From assembly GCA_017452035.1 (NCBI GenBank), contig JAFTNE010000120.1, forward strand, positions 1 to 8,836: a stretch of 8,836 nucleotides of DNA. The letters are read 5' to 3'. This document shows positions 1-6,594 of the stretch, in pieces. The position numbers were made by a program, and so were the translations under genes. Under the pieces are notes generated by a model, which was not told the DNA's origin, made no database searches, and saw only the letters and a program-made list of their open reading frames with translations. How positions within the stretch are numbered: the first letter of the stretch is position 1; every line of letters begins with the position of its first letter. The stretch is from Clostridia bacterium. GTDB taxonomy: Bacteria; Bacillota; Clostridia; Christensenellales; CAG-314.

Positions 1-84
1 CAGTCTGTCGCAACGGTCAATGGCGTTATTGCGTTTTTCCAAAATGTTGCGTTGCGCAATTTGCAACAGTTGTTGTTTGTTCAT
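1..84 (-). CDS. Probable DnaC-like helicase-loader ATPase, N-terminal fragment
   Basis: Twenty-eight codons are visible from an ATG at 84-82 to the left edge; the rest lies outside the window. The peptide begins MNKQQLLQIAQRNILEKRNN and is rich in basic and helical residues with no P-loop yet. The ATG overlaps the TAA of the upstream dnaD-family gene by one base (TAATG), and a strong Shine-Dalgarno lies six bases upstream, so the start is well supported and translation is probably coupled. In Bacillota, a DnaD-domain gene is commonly followed by a DnaC/DnaI-type AAA+ ATPase that delivers the replicative helicase. Clostridial versions begin with a short charged helix like this one. The assignment rests on context and weak N-terminal resemblance. 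That it is a real gene is much surer than its function. Confidence 0.55.
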   Translation of the reverse strand, partial: MNKQQLLQIAQRNILEKRNNAIDRCDRL

Positions 85-1535
85 TAGTCATCCTCCTCAT
101 CCAACGCAGAGAACAACGAATTTAGTTGTTGATCGGTGTATTCGTGATGGTAAATTTCGCATTGGCCGATGATTGCTGTCTTTTGTGTGGGTTGGATTGT
201 TTGTTGTGGTTGGTAGCTTTGCGCTTGCTCAACGGTGGTAATGCCCTTTTGTTTGTAGTCGGCAAGCACTCGGTTGATGTATGCAGTAGGGGTTGTAGTG
301 CCAGCAGATTTTTCGGCAACAACCAAAATTACATCTTGTGGCATGCCCCAAATTTCCGTCCATGTGCGATACAACGCCCTGTCGTTGTTGGTAACGCGTC
401 TGTCAAGACCAGCAGTTTTCAAAATTGCAAGGATGTTTTCGTCCTTGGCAGATACTTGCGCAAGGTATTGCTCCAAGCTTGTCAGCGTTGTAACACCGTT
501 TTTGTACAGTTTTTCGATGATGCTTGCAAGGCCTGCCAAAGTGCGAATACCACTTCTAAAACAGTACTTGGCAATGGCAATTAGCGTTTGTTCGTCAAAG
601 CCTTTGCGCACCCAGTTGGTAACGTATTCGTCTACAATAGCATCCAAACTTTGGTAGTACACGCCAATACATTTGTTTATGTCGCGCGCAAGGTTGTACA
701 GTTGAGTTTTTTCCTTGTCGTAGTTGTCAATTTCCACAACGGAAAGCGCACCCTTTTTGTAGTATTCGCAAAGTCTTCCGTCCAGCGCAGTCATGCCACC
801 CTTTTTACACTTTTTTGCAACGGCGATAACCGTTTCCAAGGTAAAACCAAACTCTTTTGTCCACTTTTCGTACAGTTCGCGATCGTCATGGTCAATTTTG
901 CGATTTGTACCAAGCGCTTTGAATACCAATTTCAAGTCATCATCATATTTTTGTTGACTGTTCAAGTTGTCTTGTACGGCAAGTAGTGTTGTTGCTCCCC
1001 TTGTCAATTGGTTGCGCGCTACCGTCAAAATGTAGTGGTAGTTGATGTTGTTACCCTTCAATTCAACACAGTACTTTGCAACGGCAAGCAAAGCCTCTGG
1101 CTCAAAGGTGGTATCTTCCAAAAACATGTAGTACTCGTTGTACTCGTTTACTGTAAGCATTCTGCCTTCGATGATGCGTTGCATCTCTTGGCTGAACTTG
1201 GTGTACTTGCCCGGCTTTATCTTTTTGAGTGCGCTGGTGGATTTGTCCACGTTGAGGTAAATTACTCGTGGAGGAGTTTCTCCCGTGATGTGAACAAGCC
1301 CCAACTCTTGCCAGTAGTAGTAGGCAGACATCACGTCCTCTTCGGAGATGCCCAACTTTTGCGCAATGGTAGCGCGAGAGTTATCGTCACCACTGCTTTC
1401 GCACAACGTTAGGCCCATCAAATACACAGCACTGCGCACGTCTGGTGCATCAGCAAGGTAGTTGAGTATAAACTTGTTGTCAATGCACGTATAACCACTG
1501 TCAATCAGTTGTTTTTCTTTGTCGCAAAATGCCAT
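84..1535 (-). CDS. DnaD-family primosomal replication protein with four DnaD-type repeats
   Basis: Likely primosome component acting with a helicase loader at origins or restart sites. The 483 residues split into an N-terminal winged-helix-like region (about 25-95, with IAQKLGISEEDV resembling an HTH followed by YYYWQELGLV) and four consecutive DnaD/DnaB_2-like repeats at about 113-183, 199-265, 281-351 and 366-434. Each repeat has a hydrophobic helix (LLAVAKYC, VIAVAKKC, LIAIAKYC, VILVVAEK) and ends in a GxTT-like turn (RGATT, KGALS, NGVTT, KGITT). Typical DnaD proteins have one or two such domains. The family's YxxxIxxxW helix is degenerate: the last repeat reads YINRVLADY, with Tyr in place of Trp. 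A Gln-rich linker (441-452) leads to an acidic tail ending DEEDD. The start is supported by AAGAGGT at 1548-1542, six bases before the ATG. The downstream gene overlaps the stop. The family call is confident; the exact role (DnaD, DnaB or a paralogue) is not. Confidence 0.85.
   Translation of the reverse strand: MAFCDKEKQLIDSGYTCIDNKFILNYLADAPDVRSAVYLMGLTLCESSGDDNSRATIAQKLGISEEDVMSAYYYWQELGLVHITGETPPRVIYLNVDKSTSALKKIKPGKYTKFSQEMQRIIEGRMLTVNEYNEYYMFLEDTTFEPEALLAVAKYCVELKGNNINYHYILTVARNQLTRGATTLLAVQDNLNSQQKYDDDLKLVFKALGTNRKIDHDDRELYEKWTKEFGFTLETVIAVAKKCKKGGMTALDGRLCEYYKKGALSVVEIDNYDKEKTQLYNLARDINKCIGVYYQSLDAIVDEYVTNWVRKGFDEQTLIAIAKYCFRSGIRTLAGLASIIEKLYKNGVTTLTSLEQYLAQVSAKDENILAILKTAGLDRRVTNNDRALYRTWTEIWGMPQDVILVVAEKSAGTTTPTAYINRVLADYKQKGITTVEQAQSYQPQQTIQPTQKTAIIGQCEIYHHEYTDQQLNSLFSALDEEDD
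91..98 (-). promoter_or_regulatory. Shine-Dalgarno for the dnaC-like gene inside the dnaD reading frame
   Basis: The minus strand reads GAGGAGGA six bases before the ATG at 84. The same bases are part of the codons for the acidic C-terminus (Glu-Glu-Asp) of the DnaD-family protein. Together with the TAATG stop-start overlap this fixes the downstream start and suggests translational coupling. Confidence 0.8.
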
Positions 1536-1562
1536 TTGTTTACCTCTTTTATTTGTAAAGTC

Positions 1563-1591
1563 TTGATTATTTCAAAATTATGAGTTATAAT
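1563..1591 (+). promoter_or_regulatory. Sigma-A-type promoter for the SMC-like gene
   Basis: TTGATT (1563-1568) and a perfect TATAAT (1586-1591) are separated by 17 bases. Transcription would begin near 1598, giving a leader of about 150 bases before the ATG at 1748. The leader contains the two inverted repeats listed below. Predicted from consensus match only. Confidence 0.6.
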
Positions 1592-1615
1592 ACAAGGTGA
1601 TAGAATATTTTAGAT

Positions 1616-1645
1616 ATTATATGGTACACGAGGCCATATTTTTCC
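1616..1645 (-). promoter_or_regulatory. Candidate leftward promoter for the dnaD operon
   Basis: TATAAT reads on the minus strand at 1621-1616. No convincing -35 element sits at 16-18 bases; the best TTGACA-like match (TGGAAA) is 19 bases away. If used, its start near 1609 would face the rightward promoter at 1563-1591, so polymerases could exclude each other. Weak prediction. Confidence 0.25.
1619..1639. repeat. Inverted repeat ATATGG...CCATAT
   Basis: Six-base arms at 1619-1624 and 1634-1639 are separated by nine bases. The repeat overlaps the candidate leftward -10 and lies just after the predicted rightward transcription start. It could be an operator or a small leader hairpin; nothing in the sequence decides which. 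Confidence 0.35.
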
Positions 1646-1668
1646 ACACAAGTATTCGCATTAAAAAG

Positions 1669-1692
1669 TTTGTGTTGCTATTGTAACACAAA
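1669..1692. repeat. Inverted repeat TTTGTGTT...AACACAAA
   Basis: Perfect eight-base arms at 1669-1676 and 1685-1692 flank an eight-base spacer (GCTATTGT). It lies between the predicted rightward promoter and the SMC-like gene. It has no T-run after it on either strand suitable for a strong terminator and its arms are AT-rich, so an operator or leader hairpin is more plausible. Confidence 0.45.
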
Positions 1693-1747
1693 AAACTAAC
1701 CTTTACAACAAATTTGCAAAAGTTATGTCAAAATTAGCGAGGTAAGT

Positions 1748-4700
1748 ATGAAAATTTGCAAAGTTATCGCAACAGACCCACAAGGCGACAAACAGGTTTT
1801 CACCTTTGGTACTGCTACCGAAGGCAAAGCAATCGATACCACCCGTGGTGGCAAACTCAACTCCTACTTGGAATTTTGTTTTAGAGAGCAATCGGAAAAC
1901 GTCAAGGATGTAGAAGTAGAGTTTTTTGCCGGCGAAGAGGAGTTTTCTCTTTCTCGCCTCCACAACGAGGATGGCACAACCAGAACTGTCCTAAAAAAGA
2001 AGGTTGACGGTCGCTGGCAGGTTGTTGCGCGCACAAAAGCACTTGCCTACGTTGAACAAATTTTGAACGAACAACTTATTGATATCCTTCGCGTGGACTA
2101 CGTAAACAACATTGCCGTAGACAACTTCCATGGAAATTTGTTTACCTTTGACCAAATCAAGATGCTTGCTGACGTTCAACAAAGCGTGGAAGAATCCTCT
2201 GCCCAAGCCAAGGCGTTGCAACAAAAGGCAATGTCCAAAGTGCGCGAGTACAGTGGCACTCAACAAGCTGTAACTACCGAGCAAATTGACCAAATCAACG
2301 AGCAACTTGCACAAGTTTCTCAACAAATTGCCCTTGCAACTGCAGAGCTTGGCGAACTCAAGGCAAAGCAGGTTGTTTCTGCTTTCAACCAAGATATCGC
2401 TCGCGAACTGGAAGTTACTCAACAAAAGTACAACCAACTTGTTGCTCGCCAAGAGGAAATCAACCTCATGCGCGACCAGTTGCAACTTCGCGATCAATCG
2501 TTGGCATTTTTGCCCAAAATTCGCACACTTAACGTTATTTCCGATCAACGCAAGGAAAACGAAAAACTTCGCTACCAAATCACTTTGGATATCGAAAGCT
2601 TGCAATCTGAGCTTGATCACGTTGTTGAACAACTAAACGAAAAACAAAACCAGTTCAACGTTGTTCAAGACAGACGCGCTCGTATTGAGGCAATCAACAC
2701 CGAGTTGCAATACATTGCATCTTTGTACGAAAAAAACAAATCCCTTAACGAGCAATTGCTTTCCTTGAACGAAAAGCAACAGCGTTTGTTGGGCGAAAAG
2801 ACCATTTGCGCAAACAGACTGCACACAATCGAAGGCAACATTGCCGAAATCAAACAAGGCTTGGACAGCTTTGACATTCCTGCAAAGTCCGTTGGCGAAT
2901 TGTTAGAAACGGTACGTGTTGATGTAAAAATTGACGAAGTTACTGCGCAAATTGAAAAACTTCAAGGGGAAATTGCCGTAAAGGAAAGCCAAATTGCCGA
3001 GCGCGAAAGCATGCTTGTAACACAAGTAAAGCGTTTCCGTTCCGTTGCAGAAATTGACGTTGCCGTAACACCTATCAAGGCAAAAGATACAATTTTGCAA
3101 GTGTTGGAGGCAAAGTATGGCAAGTTGGAGGCTATCAACCAATCCTTGCAAGAAAAACTTCGCAATTTGCAACGCGCAATTGAAGACTACAAATTCCGTA
3201 TTATGCAGTTGGAGCAAGCCAAGTCTAACCTGGAAGGTCAACGCGAAAAGGCAATGCTACGTAAGCAAGAGGAGTTCAAGCGCGAAGTGTTCCTCAACAG
3301 CCAAAAGGTTTATTCGGATGACGCAAGCAGTGTGTTTGCCGTAACGGTAAGTTTCCATGATGCAGAAATTGACCAACTTGATCAAGAAATCCACGCATTG
3401 AGCATGGATCGTGATTTGTTGTACGAAAGAGCATACCAATTGGAAGGTTCCATCAAGGAAATCAAACGCCATATCGAAATTAACTCTGCCGAAATGGCGA
3501 CTTTGCTCAAAGAAAAGACAAACATCATCAACCGTTACAACGAAATTGTTACACAAAATACAACGGAAGTTGCCTTCAACTACATCAAGGCGCTCAACTC
3601 CAACAATGGTACAAAGTACCTACTTGACGTACAACAAGATGCCGTTCGTAGCGAAACAGAGCTTGCTGAACTAAAACGCTATACCGAGGCGCTAAAGGGC
3701 AAACTTGCATCTCTCAAATCTCGTTTGGCATACCTACAAGAAACCCAAGCGCAATTGGATGACTCCAAAACGTCTGTTGATATGCTTGTTTCCACAAACG
3801 ACAAAATCAAGGACGAACTTACCGATATCAGTGGCAGACTTTCTGCCGCGTATGAGCAATACAAGGCTGTAACACGTCAAATGGAAACAATTGAGTCACG
3901 CCTAACGGACGTAAGAGCTGACATTGCTGAAATCACACGTACAATTAGGGTAAATGAACAACAAATTGCCGAGGCGAACGACAGAGCAAAACGTCAAGCT
4001 GGTGGCGAGGATATTGAAAAGGCAATTTCCAACTTCCGTTACGAACTGGGTGACGTAGAGAGCGAAAAACAAATGCTCACCGAGGCAAAACAAACTTTGG
4101 AAAAAGACCTATTCAAAAAGCGTATCGAGCTGGAAAAAGCTCAGTGGCTGTATGATACAAAGAATACTGAGTATGCCGAGCTGTACCAAGAGTTGCAACT
4201 TGAACTTAACCTAAAAGGATTGGAAATTGACAAGGTTGTTGCCATTGATGATGACAGCAGATATGACGATATTCGCCGTTTGATTGCCGAATACGACACA
4301 GCAAAAACATCCCTGTTGGAAAAAATTGACAACTTGTACTCCATTTTGAAGGACAAACCAACAGACGTTGTAACAAGCGCGCAAGTAGAGCAAAAACAAA
4401 ACGACATTGCAATTTTGCAAAAACGTCAAAGTCAACTGGAAGAACTTCGCAACAAGCAAATGGAAGTGTACGTTGCAGCAAGCAGTGCTCGCATCAAGGC
4501 AACTGCGGCAGCAGCAGAGGTTCGCACTCTTGCAAGTTTGAGCAAAACTATCGAGCAAAACTCCTTGATTGGTCTGCTCATCAAGGACAAAATCAATGCA
4601 ATTTTGAACAGTGCAACAAACTACCTCAAAGCATTTACTGGCAAGCACTACACTTTGTCTCACACTGATGGCATTGTAAACGTTACAGTAGATGGCGAAA

Positions 4701-4918
4701 AGGTTGCCTATGATGAGTTATCAAGCGAACTGAAAGTTTGCACCTACGTTGCTATTATTTTGGCAGTTCCAAGCACTGATGCAACGGATGGCAGATGGCT
4801 GATATTTGAAGAGCGCATCAACGTAGACAAAAAGACACTTGCCAACATGATGTTTGCAGTGGACAACGTTAGCTATGTAGTAGACGTCGAAGACCAAAAG
4901 TTTAGCACAGCAAAATAG
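1748..4918 (+). CDS. SMC/SbcC-like coiled-coil protein with eroded ATPase motifs
   Basis: A 1056-residue protein with the head-coil-head plan of SMC, Rad50/SbcC and YhaN ATPases. Residues 1-135 resemble the N-terminal half-head, about 140-930 are long coiled coil, and about 935-1056 resemble the C-terminal half-head (NYLKAFTGKHYTL, then beta strands). Key motifs are degraded. Where GxxxxGK[S/T] is expected there is only DTTRGGKL (Gly-Gly-Lys at 34-36, no Ser/Thr). The LSGGE signature is LSSELK (991-996). Walker B reads WLIFEE (1017-1022), with Glu in place of the Mg-binding Asp but the following catalytic-type Glu present, then a D-loop-like NVDKK. No CxxC zinc hook or full SMC hinge is visible; a short break near 520-541 marks the midpoint. 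The start has GAGGT at 1739-1743, five bases before the ATG. A weakened or non-hydrolysing ATPase in DNA repair, chromosome organisation or defence is possible, but the function is unknown. Confidence 0.75.
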   Translation: MKICKVIATDPQGDKQVFTFGTATEGKAIDTTRGGKLNSYLEFCFREQSENVKDVEVEFFAGEEEFSLSRLHNEDGTTRTVLKKKVDGRWQVVARTKALAYVEQILNEQLIDILRVDYVNNIAVDNFHGNLFTFDQIKMLADVQQSVEESSAQAKALQQKAMSKVREYSGTQQAVTTEQIDQINEQLAQVSQQIALATAELGELKAKQVVSAFNQDIARELEVTQQKYNQLVARQEEINLMRDQLQLRDQSLAFLPKIRTLNVISDQRKENEKLRYQITLDIESLQSELDHVVEQLNEKQNQFNVVQDRRARIEAINTELQYIASLYEKNKSLNEQLLSLNEKQQRLLGEKTICANRLHTIEGNIAEIKQGLDSFDIPAKSVGELLETVRVDVKIDEVTAQIEKLQGEIAVKESQIAERESMLVTQVKRFRSVAEIDVAVTPIKAKDTILQVLEAKYGKLEAINQSLQEKLRNLQRAIEDYKFRIMQLEQAKSNLEGQREKAMLRKQEEFKREVFLNSQKVYSDDASSVFAVTVSFHDAEIDQLDQEIHALSMDRDLLYERAYQLEGSIKEIKRHIEINSAEMATLLKEKTNIINRYNEIVTQNTTEVAFNYIKALNSNNGTKYLLDVQQDAVRSETELAELKRYTEALKGKLASLKSRLAYLQETQAQLDDSKTSVDMLVSTNDKIKDELTDISGRLSAAYEQYKAVTRQMETIESRLTDVRADIAEITRTIRVNEQQIAEANDRAKRQAGGEDIEKAISNFRYELGDVESEKQMLTEAKQTLEKDLFKKRIELEKAQWLYDTKNTEYAELYQELQLELNLKGLEIDKVVAIDDDSRYDDIRRLIAEYDTAKTSLLEKIDNLYSILKDKPTDVVTSAQVEQKQNDIAILQKRQSQLEELRNKQMEVYVAASSARIKATAAAAEVRTLASLSKTIEQNSLIGLLIKDKINAILNSATNYLKAFTGKHYTLSHTDGIVNVTVDGEKVAYDELSSELKVCTYVAIILAVPSTDATDGRWLIFEERINVDKKTLANMMFAVDNVSYVVDVEDQKFSTAK

Positions 4919-4980
4919 TGCAAAAGCAAAAACGTTGGCTGATGGTTAGCGCATTTAGCAACAAACACAATAAAGTAATA

Positions 4981-5012
4981 AAAAAGACCGAGAAATCAAT
5001 CTCGGTCTTTTT
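4981..5012. terminator. Bidirectional intrinsic terminator between convergent genes
   Basis: A perfect 13-bp stem (AAAAAGACCGAGA at 4981-4993 with TCTCGGTCTTTTT at 5000-5012) encloses a six-base loop. The A-run on one side and T-run on the other allow termination in both directions. It lies 62 bases after the SMC-like stop and 32 bases beyond the stop of the leftward lipoprotein gene. Confidence 0.92.
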
Positions 5013-5044
5013 GTTTATGGGGAGTTTTACAAAAATGATTTTGC

Positions 5045-6241
5045 TTATTTTTGTGGTTCTTCTGTTGGTTTAAGGGAGTTTTTCATAGCTTCCCAGTCAG
5101 CTTTTGCTTGTTCTACAGCGCTTGCGTAGTTAGATTCAAACTCTGCTGCAAATTTGGGAACTTCTTCCTCTTGTGCTTGCATGATAGCATCCATGTGGTC
5201 AGCAATTTTTACTTGTGCGCTTTCGATTGCGCTAACAATTGCGTTGTATCCAGATGTAACGGCAGATTTCAGCAAATCCAATGAAGCGTTTGCGGCGTTA
5301 CCGGCTTGGATAAGCATTGTTTCTGCAAGTTGAACAGCAGTTTCCAATGTGTTTAGAGCTGTAAGTTTGATGGTAAATTCAAGGCTGGAAGAATCCATTT
5401 CTGCCAACTCTTGACGTTTTTGCAACAATTCCAGTTTCTTCGCACGGAACTCTGCAAGTTTTGTTTGGTAGGTGCTTTCTGGAGCAACAAGGTACTCGAT
5501 ACGTTTAGCTTCAATGTCGTCCAAAGCCTTTGTGTAAGTGTCGAACAATTTTTGAAGGTTAGCGTCAAACTTTTCCCCCATTTGTGTTTTCAATGCTTGG
5601 ATTTTTGCTGTGTCCATAGCGGCAGCTTTTGCATTGTAGTAAGCGTTTTTGAGCTCTTGAGAGTACATTTCGCAAGTTTCTTTACGAGATTCGTAAAGTT
5701 GTTCCAAAAGTTCCATGTTGGAAAGTGCTTCAAGTTTAGCTTGTTCAATGTATGGTTGAGCTTGCGCAACAAGCTTTTCAATTTCTTCACGAGTAATAGC
5801 CTCTACTTGGGCAACCTTTGCTTGGATGTTTTCTTCTGTAAAGTACGATTCAACCTCTGCCTTTACGTCATTGTACAACTTGTTGATGTCGCTTGTGTCA
5901 CCGGAAATTTGGATGGACAGGTCGTTGTTTTCAATTCCTGCGTTACCACTTACCAAAAATCCCATTTCGTGAGCAATTTCTACAAACAATTTTGCAGCCT
6001 CTTCGCCAGTTTTACCTTCGAATACAGTTGCAGTGATAATCAAGTTGCCATCTTCGTTGAGGGCGTTTACGGAAACAACCTTTCCATTGCCGTCAAGCAC
6101 AAACTCAACTTCGGGGTTCAAAGCAACGTTCATAACTGTTGCTGGTTTGTCTTTGTCTTGTGGTGTATCGCAAGCGGCAAATGCACACAATGCGCCAACA
6201 ACCAAAACCAAAACGATAAGTACAGATGTAAGTTTTTTCAT
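5045..6241 (-). CDS. Lipoprotein with RsgI/SEAL-like domain and helical C-terminal region
   Basis: A 398-residue exported protein, probably membrane-anchored by lipid. Residues 1-23 form a signal peptide (MKK, hydrophobic 5-20) ending in a lipobox-like FAAC with Cys24. Residues about 35-135 resemble the extracytoplasmic domain of RsgI anti-sigma factors: LNPEVEF, then GKVVSVNALNEDG, a helix AAKLFVEIAHEMGFL, and DLSIQISG. RsgI-family (SEAL) domains are known to self-cleave at a conserved Asn-Pro; here that pair is N42-P43. The N-terminal cytoplasmic anti-sigma part and the transmembrane helix of RsgI are absent, so this is not an ordinary anti-sigma factor. Residues 136-390 are Ala/Glu/Lys-rich and almost entirely helical or coiled coil, with no recognised enzyme motif. 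AGAGAGGA precedes the ATG by 11 bases. The gene is monocistronic, convergent with the SMC-like gene. Lipoprotein status is confident; the domain call is by eye and the function is unknown. Confidence 0.8.
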   Translation of the reverse strand: MKKLTSVLIVLVLVVGALCAFAACDTPQDKDKPATVMNVALNPEVEFVLDGNGKVVSVNALNEDGNLIITATVFEGKTGEEAAKLFVEIAHEMGFLVSGNAGIENNDLSIQISGDTSDINKLYNDVKAEVESYFTEENIQAKVAQVEAITREEIEKLVAQAQPYIEQAKLEALSNMELLEQLYESRKETCEMYSQELKNAYYNAKAAAMDTAKIQALKTQMGEKFDANLQKLFDTYTKALDDIEAKRIEYLVAPESTYQTKLAEFRAKKLELLQKRQELAEMDSSSLEFTIKLTALNTLETAVQLAETMLIQAGNAANASLDLLKSAVTSGYNAIVSAIESAQVKIADHMDAIMQAQEEEVPKFAAEFESNYASAVEQAKADWEAMKNSLKPTEEPQK

Positions 6242-6311
6242 AATTGTGTATTTCCTCTCTTTATTAATTTTTTACTTTTCGATGGAAAACCTTCCCCTCG
6301 TTTCTACCCAT

Positions 6312-6341
6312 CTTATACAAACAATGTAAAACTACCGTAAA
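6312..6341 (-). promoter_or_regulatory. Candidate promoter for the lipoprotein gene
   Basis: On the minus strand TTTACG (6341-6336) and TATAAG (6317-6312) are 18 bases apart, predicting a start near 6305 and a leader of about 65 bases. Each hexamer has four or five consensus matches, so this is a moderate candidate. Confidence 0.4.
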
Positions 6342-6527
6342 TTATTGCATAAAAATTGCATTTTTTCAAGAGCTTTTTGGAATTTTTTCAATTATCAGTG
6401 GAGATTATATCAATACGCAATGTCAATTTTACCCCTTTGTTATATAGATGATATGGGATAAATTTTAACGTGTCGTTATCAGTATACACAGTGATAGCCG
6501 GGTACAATCATAGCAAAAGTCGTAGCA
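6342..6527. other. Gene-free spacer upstream of the lipoprotein
   Basis: Together with the lipoprotein leader this belongs to a gap of about 350 bases (6242-6594). No plausible small gene with a ribosome binding site was found. The only structure seen is a TATCA-N10-TGATA inverted repeat at 6477-6496, operator-like but unassigned. Confidence 0.4.
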
Positions 6528-6555
6528 AAAAAGGACGATAAAAATCGTCCTTTTT
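6528..6555 (-). terminator. Intrinsic terminator of thpR
   Basis: A perfect 12-bp stem (AAAAAGGACGAT at 6528-6539, ATCGTCCTTTTT at 6544-6555) has a four-base loop and A/T runs on both sides. It lies 40 bases past the stop of the leftward phosphodiesterase gene. It could also act rightward, but no rightward gene reads into it. Confidence 0.88.
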
Positions 6556-6594
6556 GTATATTTTGGGAGTTTATGTTTAGATGCAATTTGCAAT

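Noticed and set aside
1669..1692. Inverted repeat considered as a terminator or attenuator for the SMC-like transcript
   Set aside because: The stem is only 8 bp and AT-rich and is not followed by a T-run in the rightward direction (it is followed by AAAACT), so it does not fit an intrinsic terminator.
1991..2632. A 213-codon leftward open frame within the SMC-like gene
   Set aside because: It is antisense to coiled-coil coding sequence, is rich in Leu/Phe/Asn as expected for the complement of Gln/Lys/Glu codons, and shows no ribosome binding site or family motif.
5411..6340. A 309-codon rightward open frame opposite the lipoprotein gene
   Set aside because: It lies antisense to a gene with a clear signal peptide, recognisable domain and ribosome binding site. 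Its product is Phe/Cys/Val-rich in the way expected of the reverse strand of Lys/Glu/Ala/Gln-rich coding DNA.
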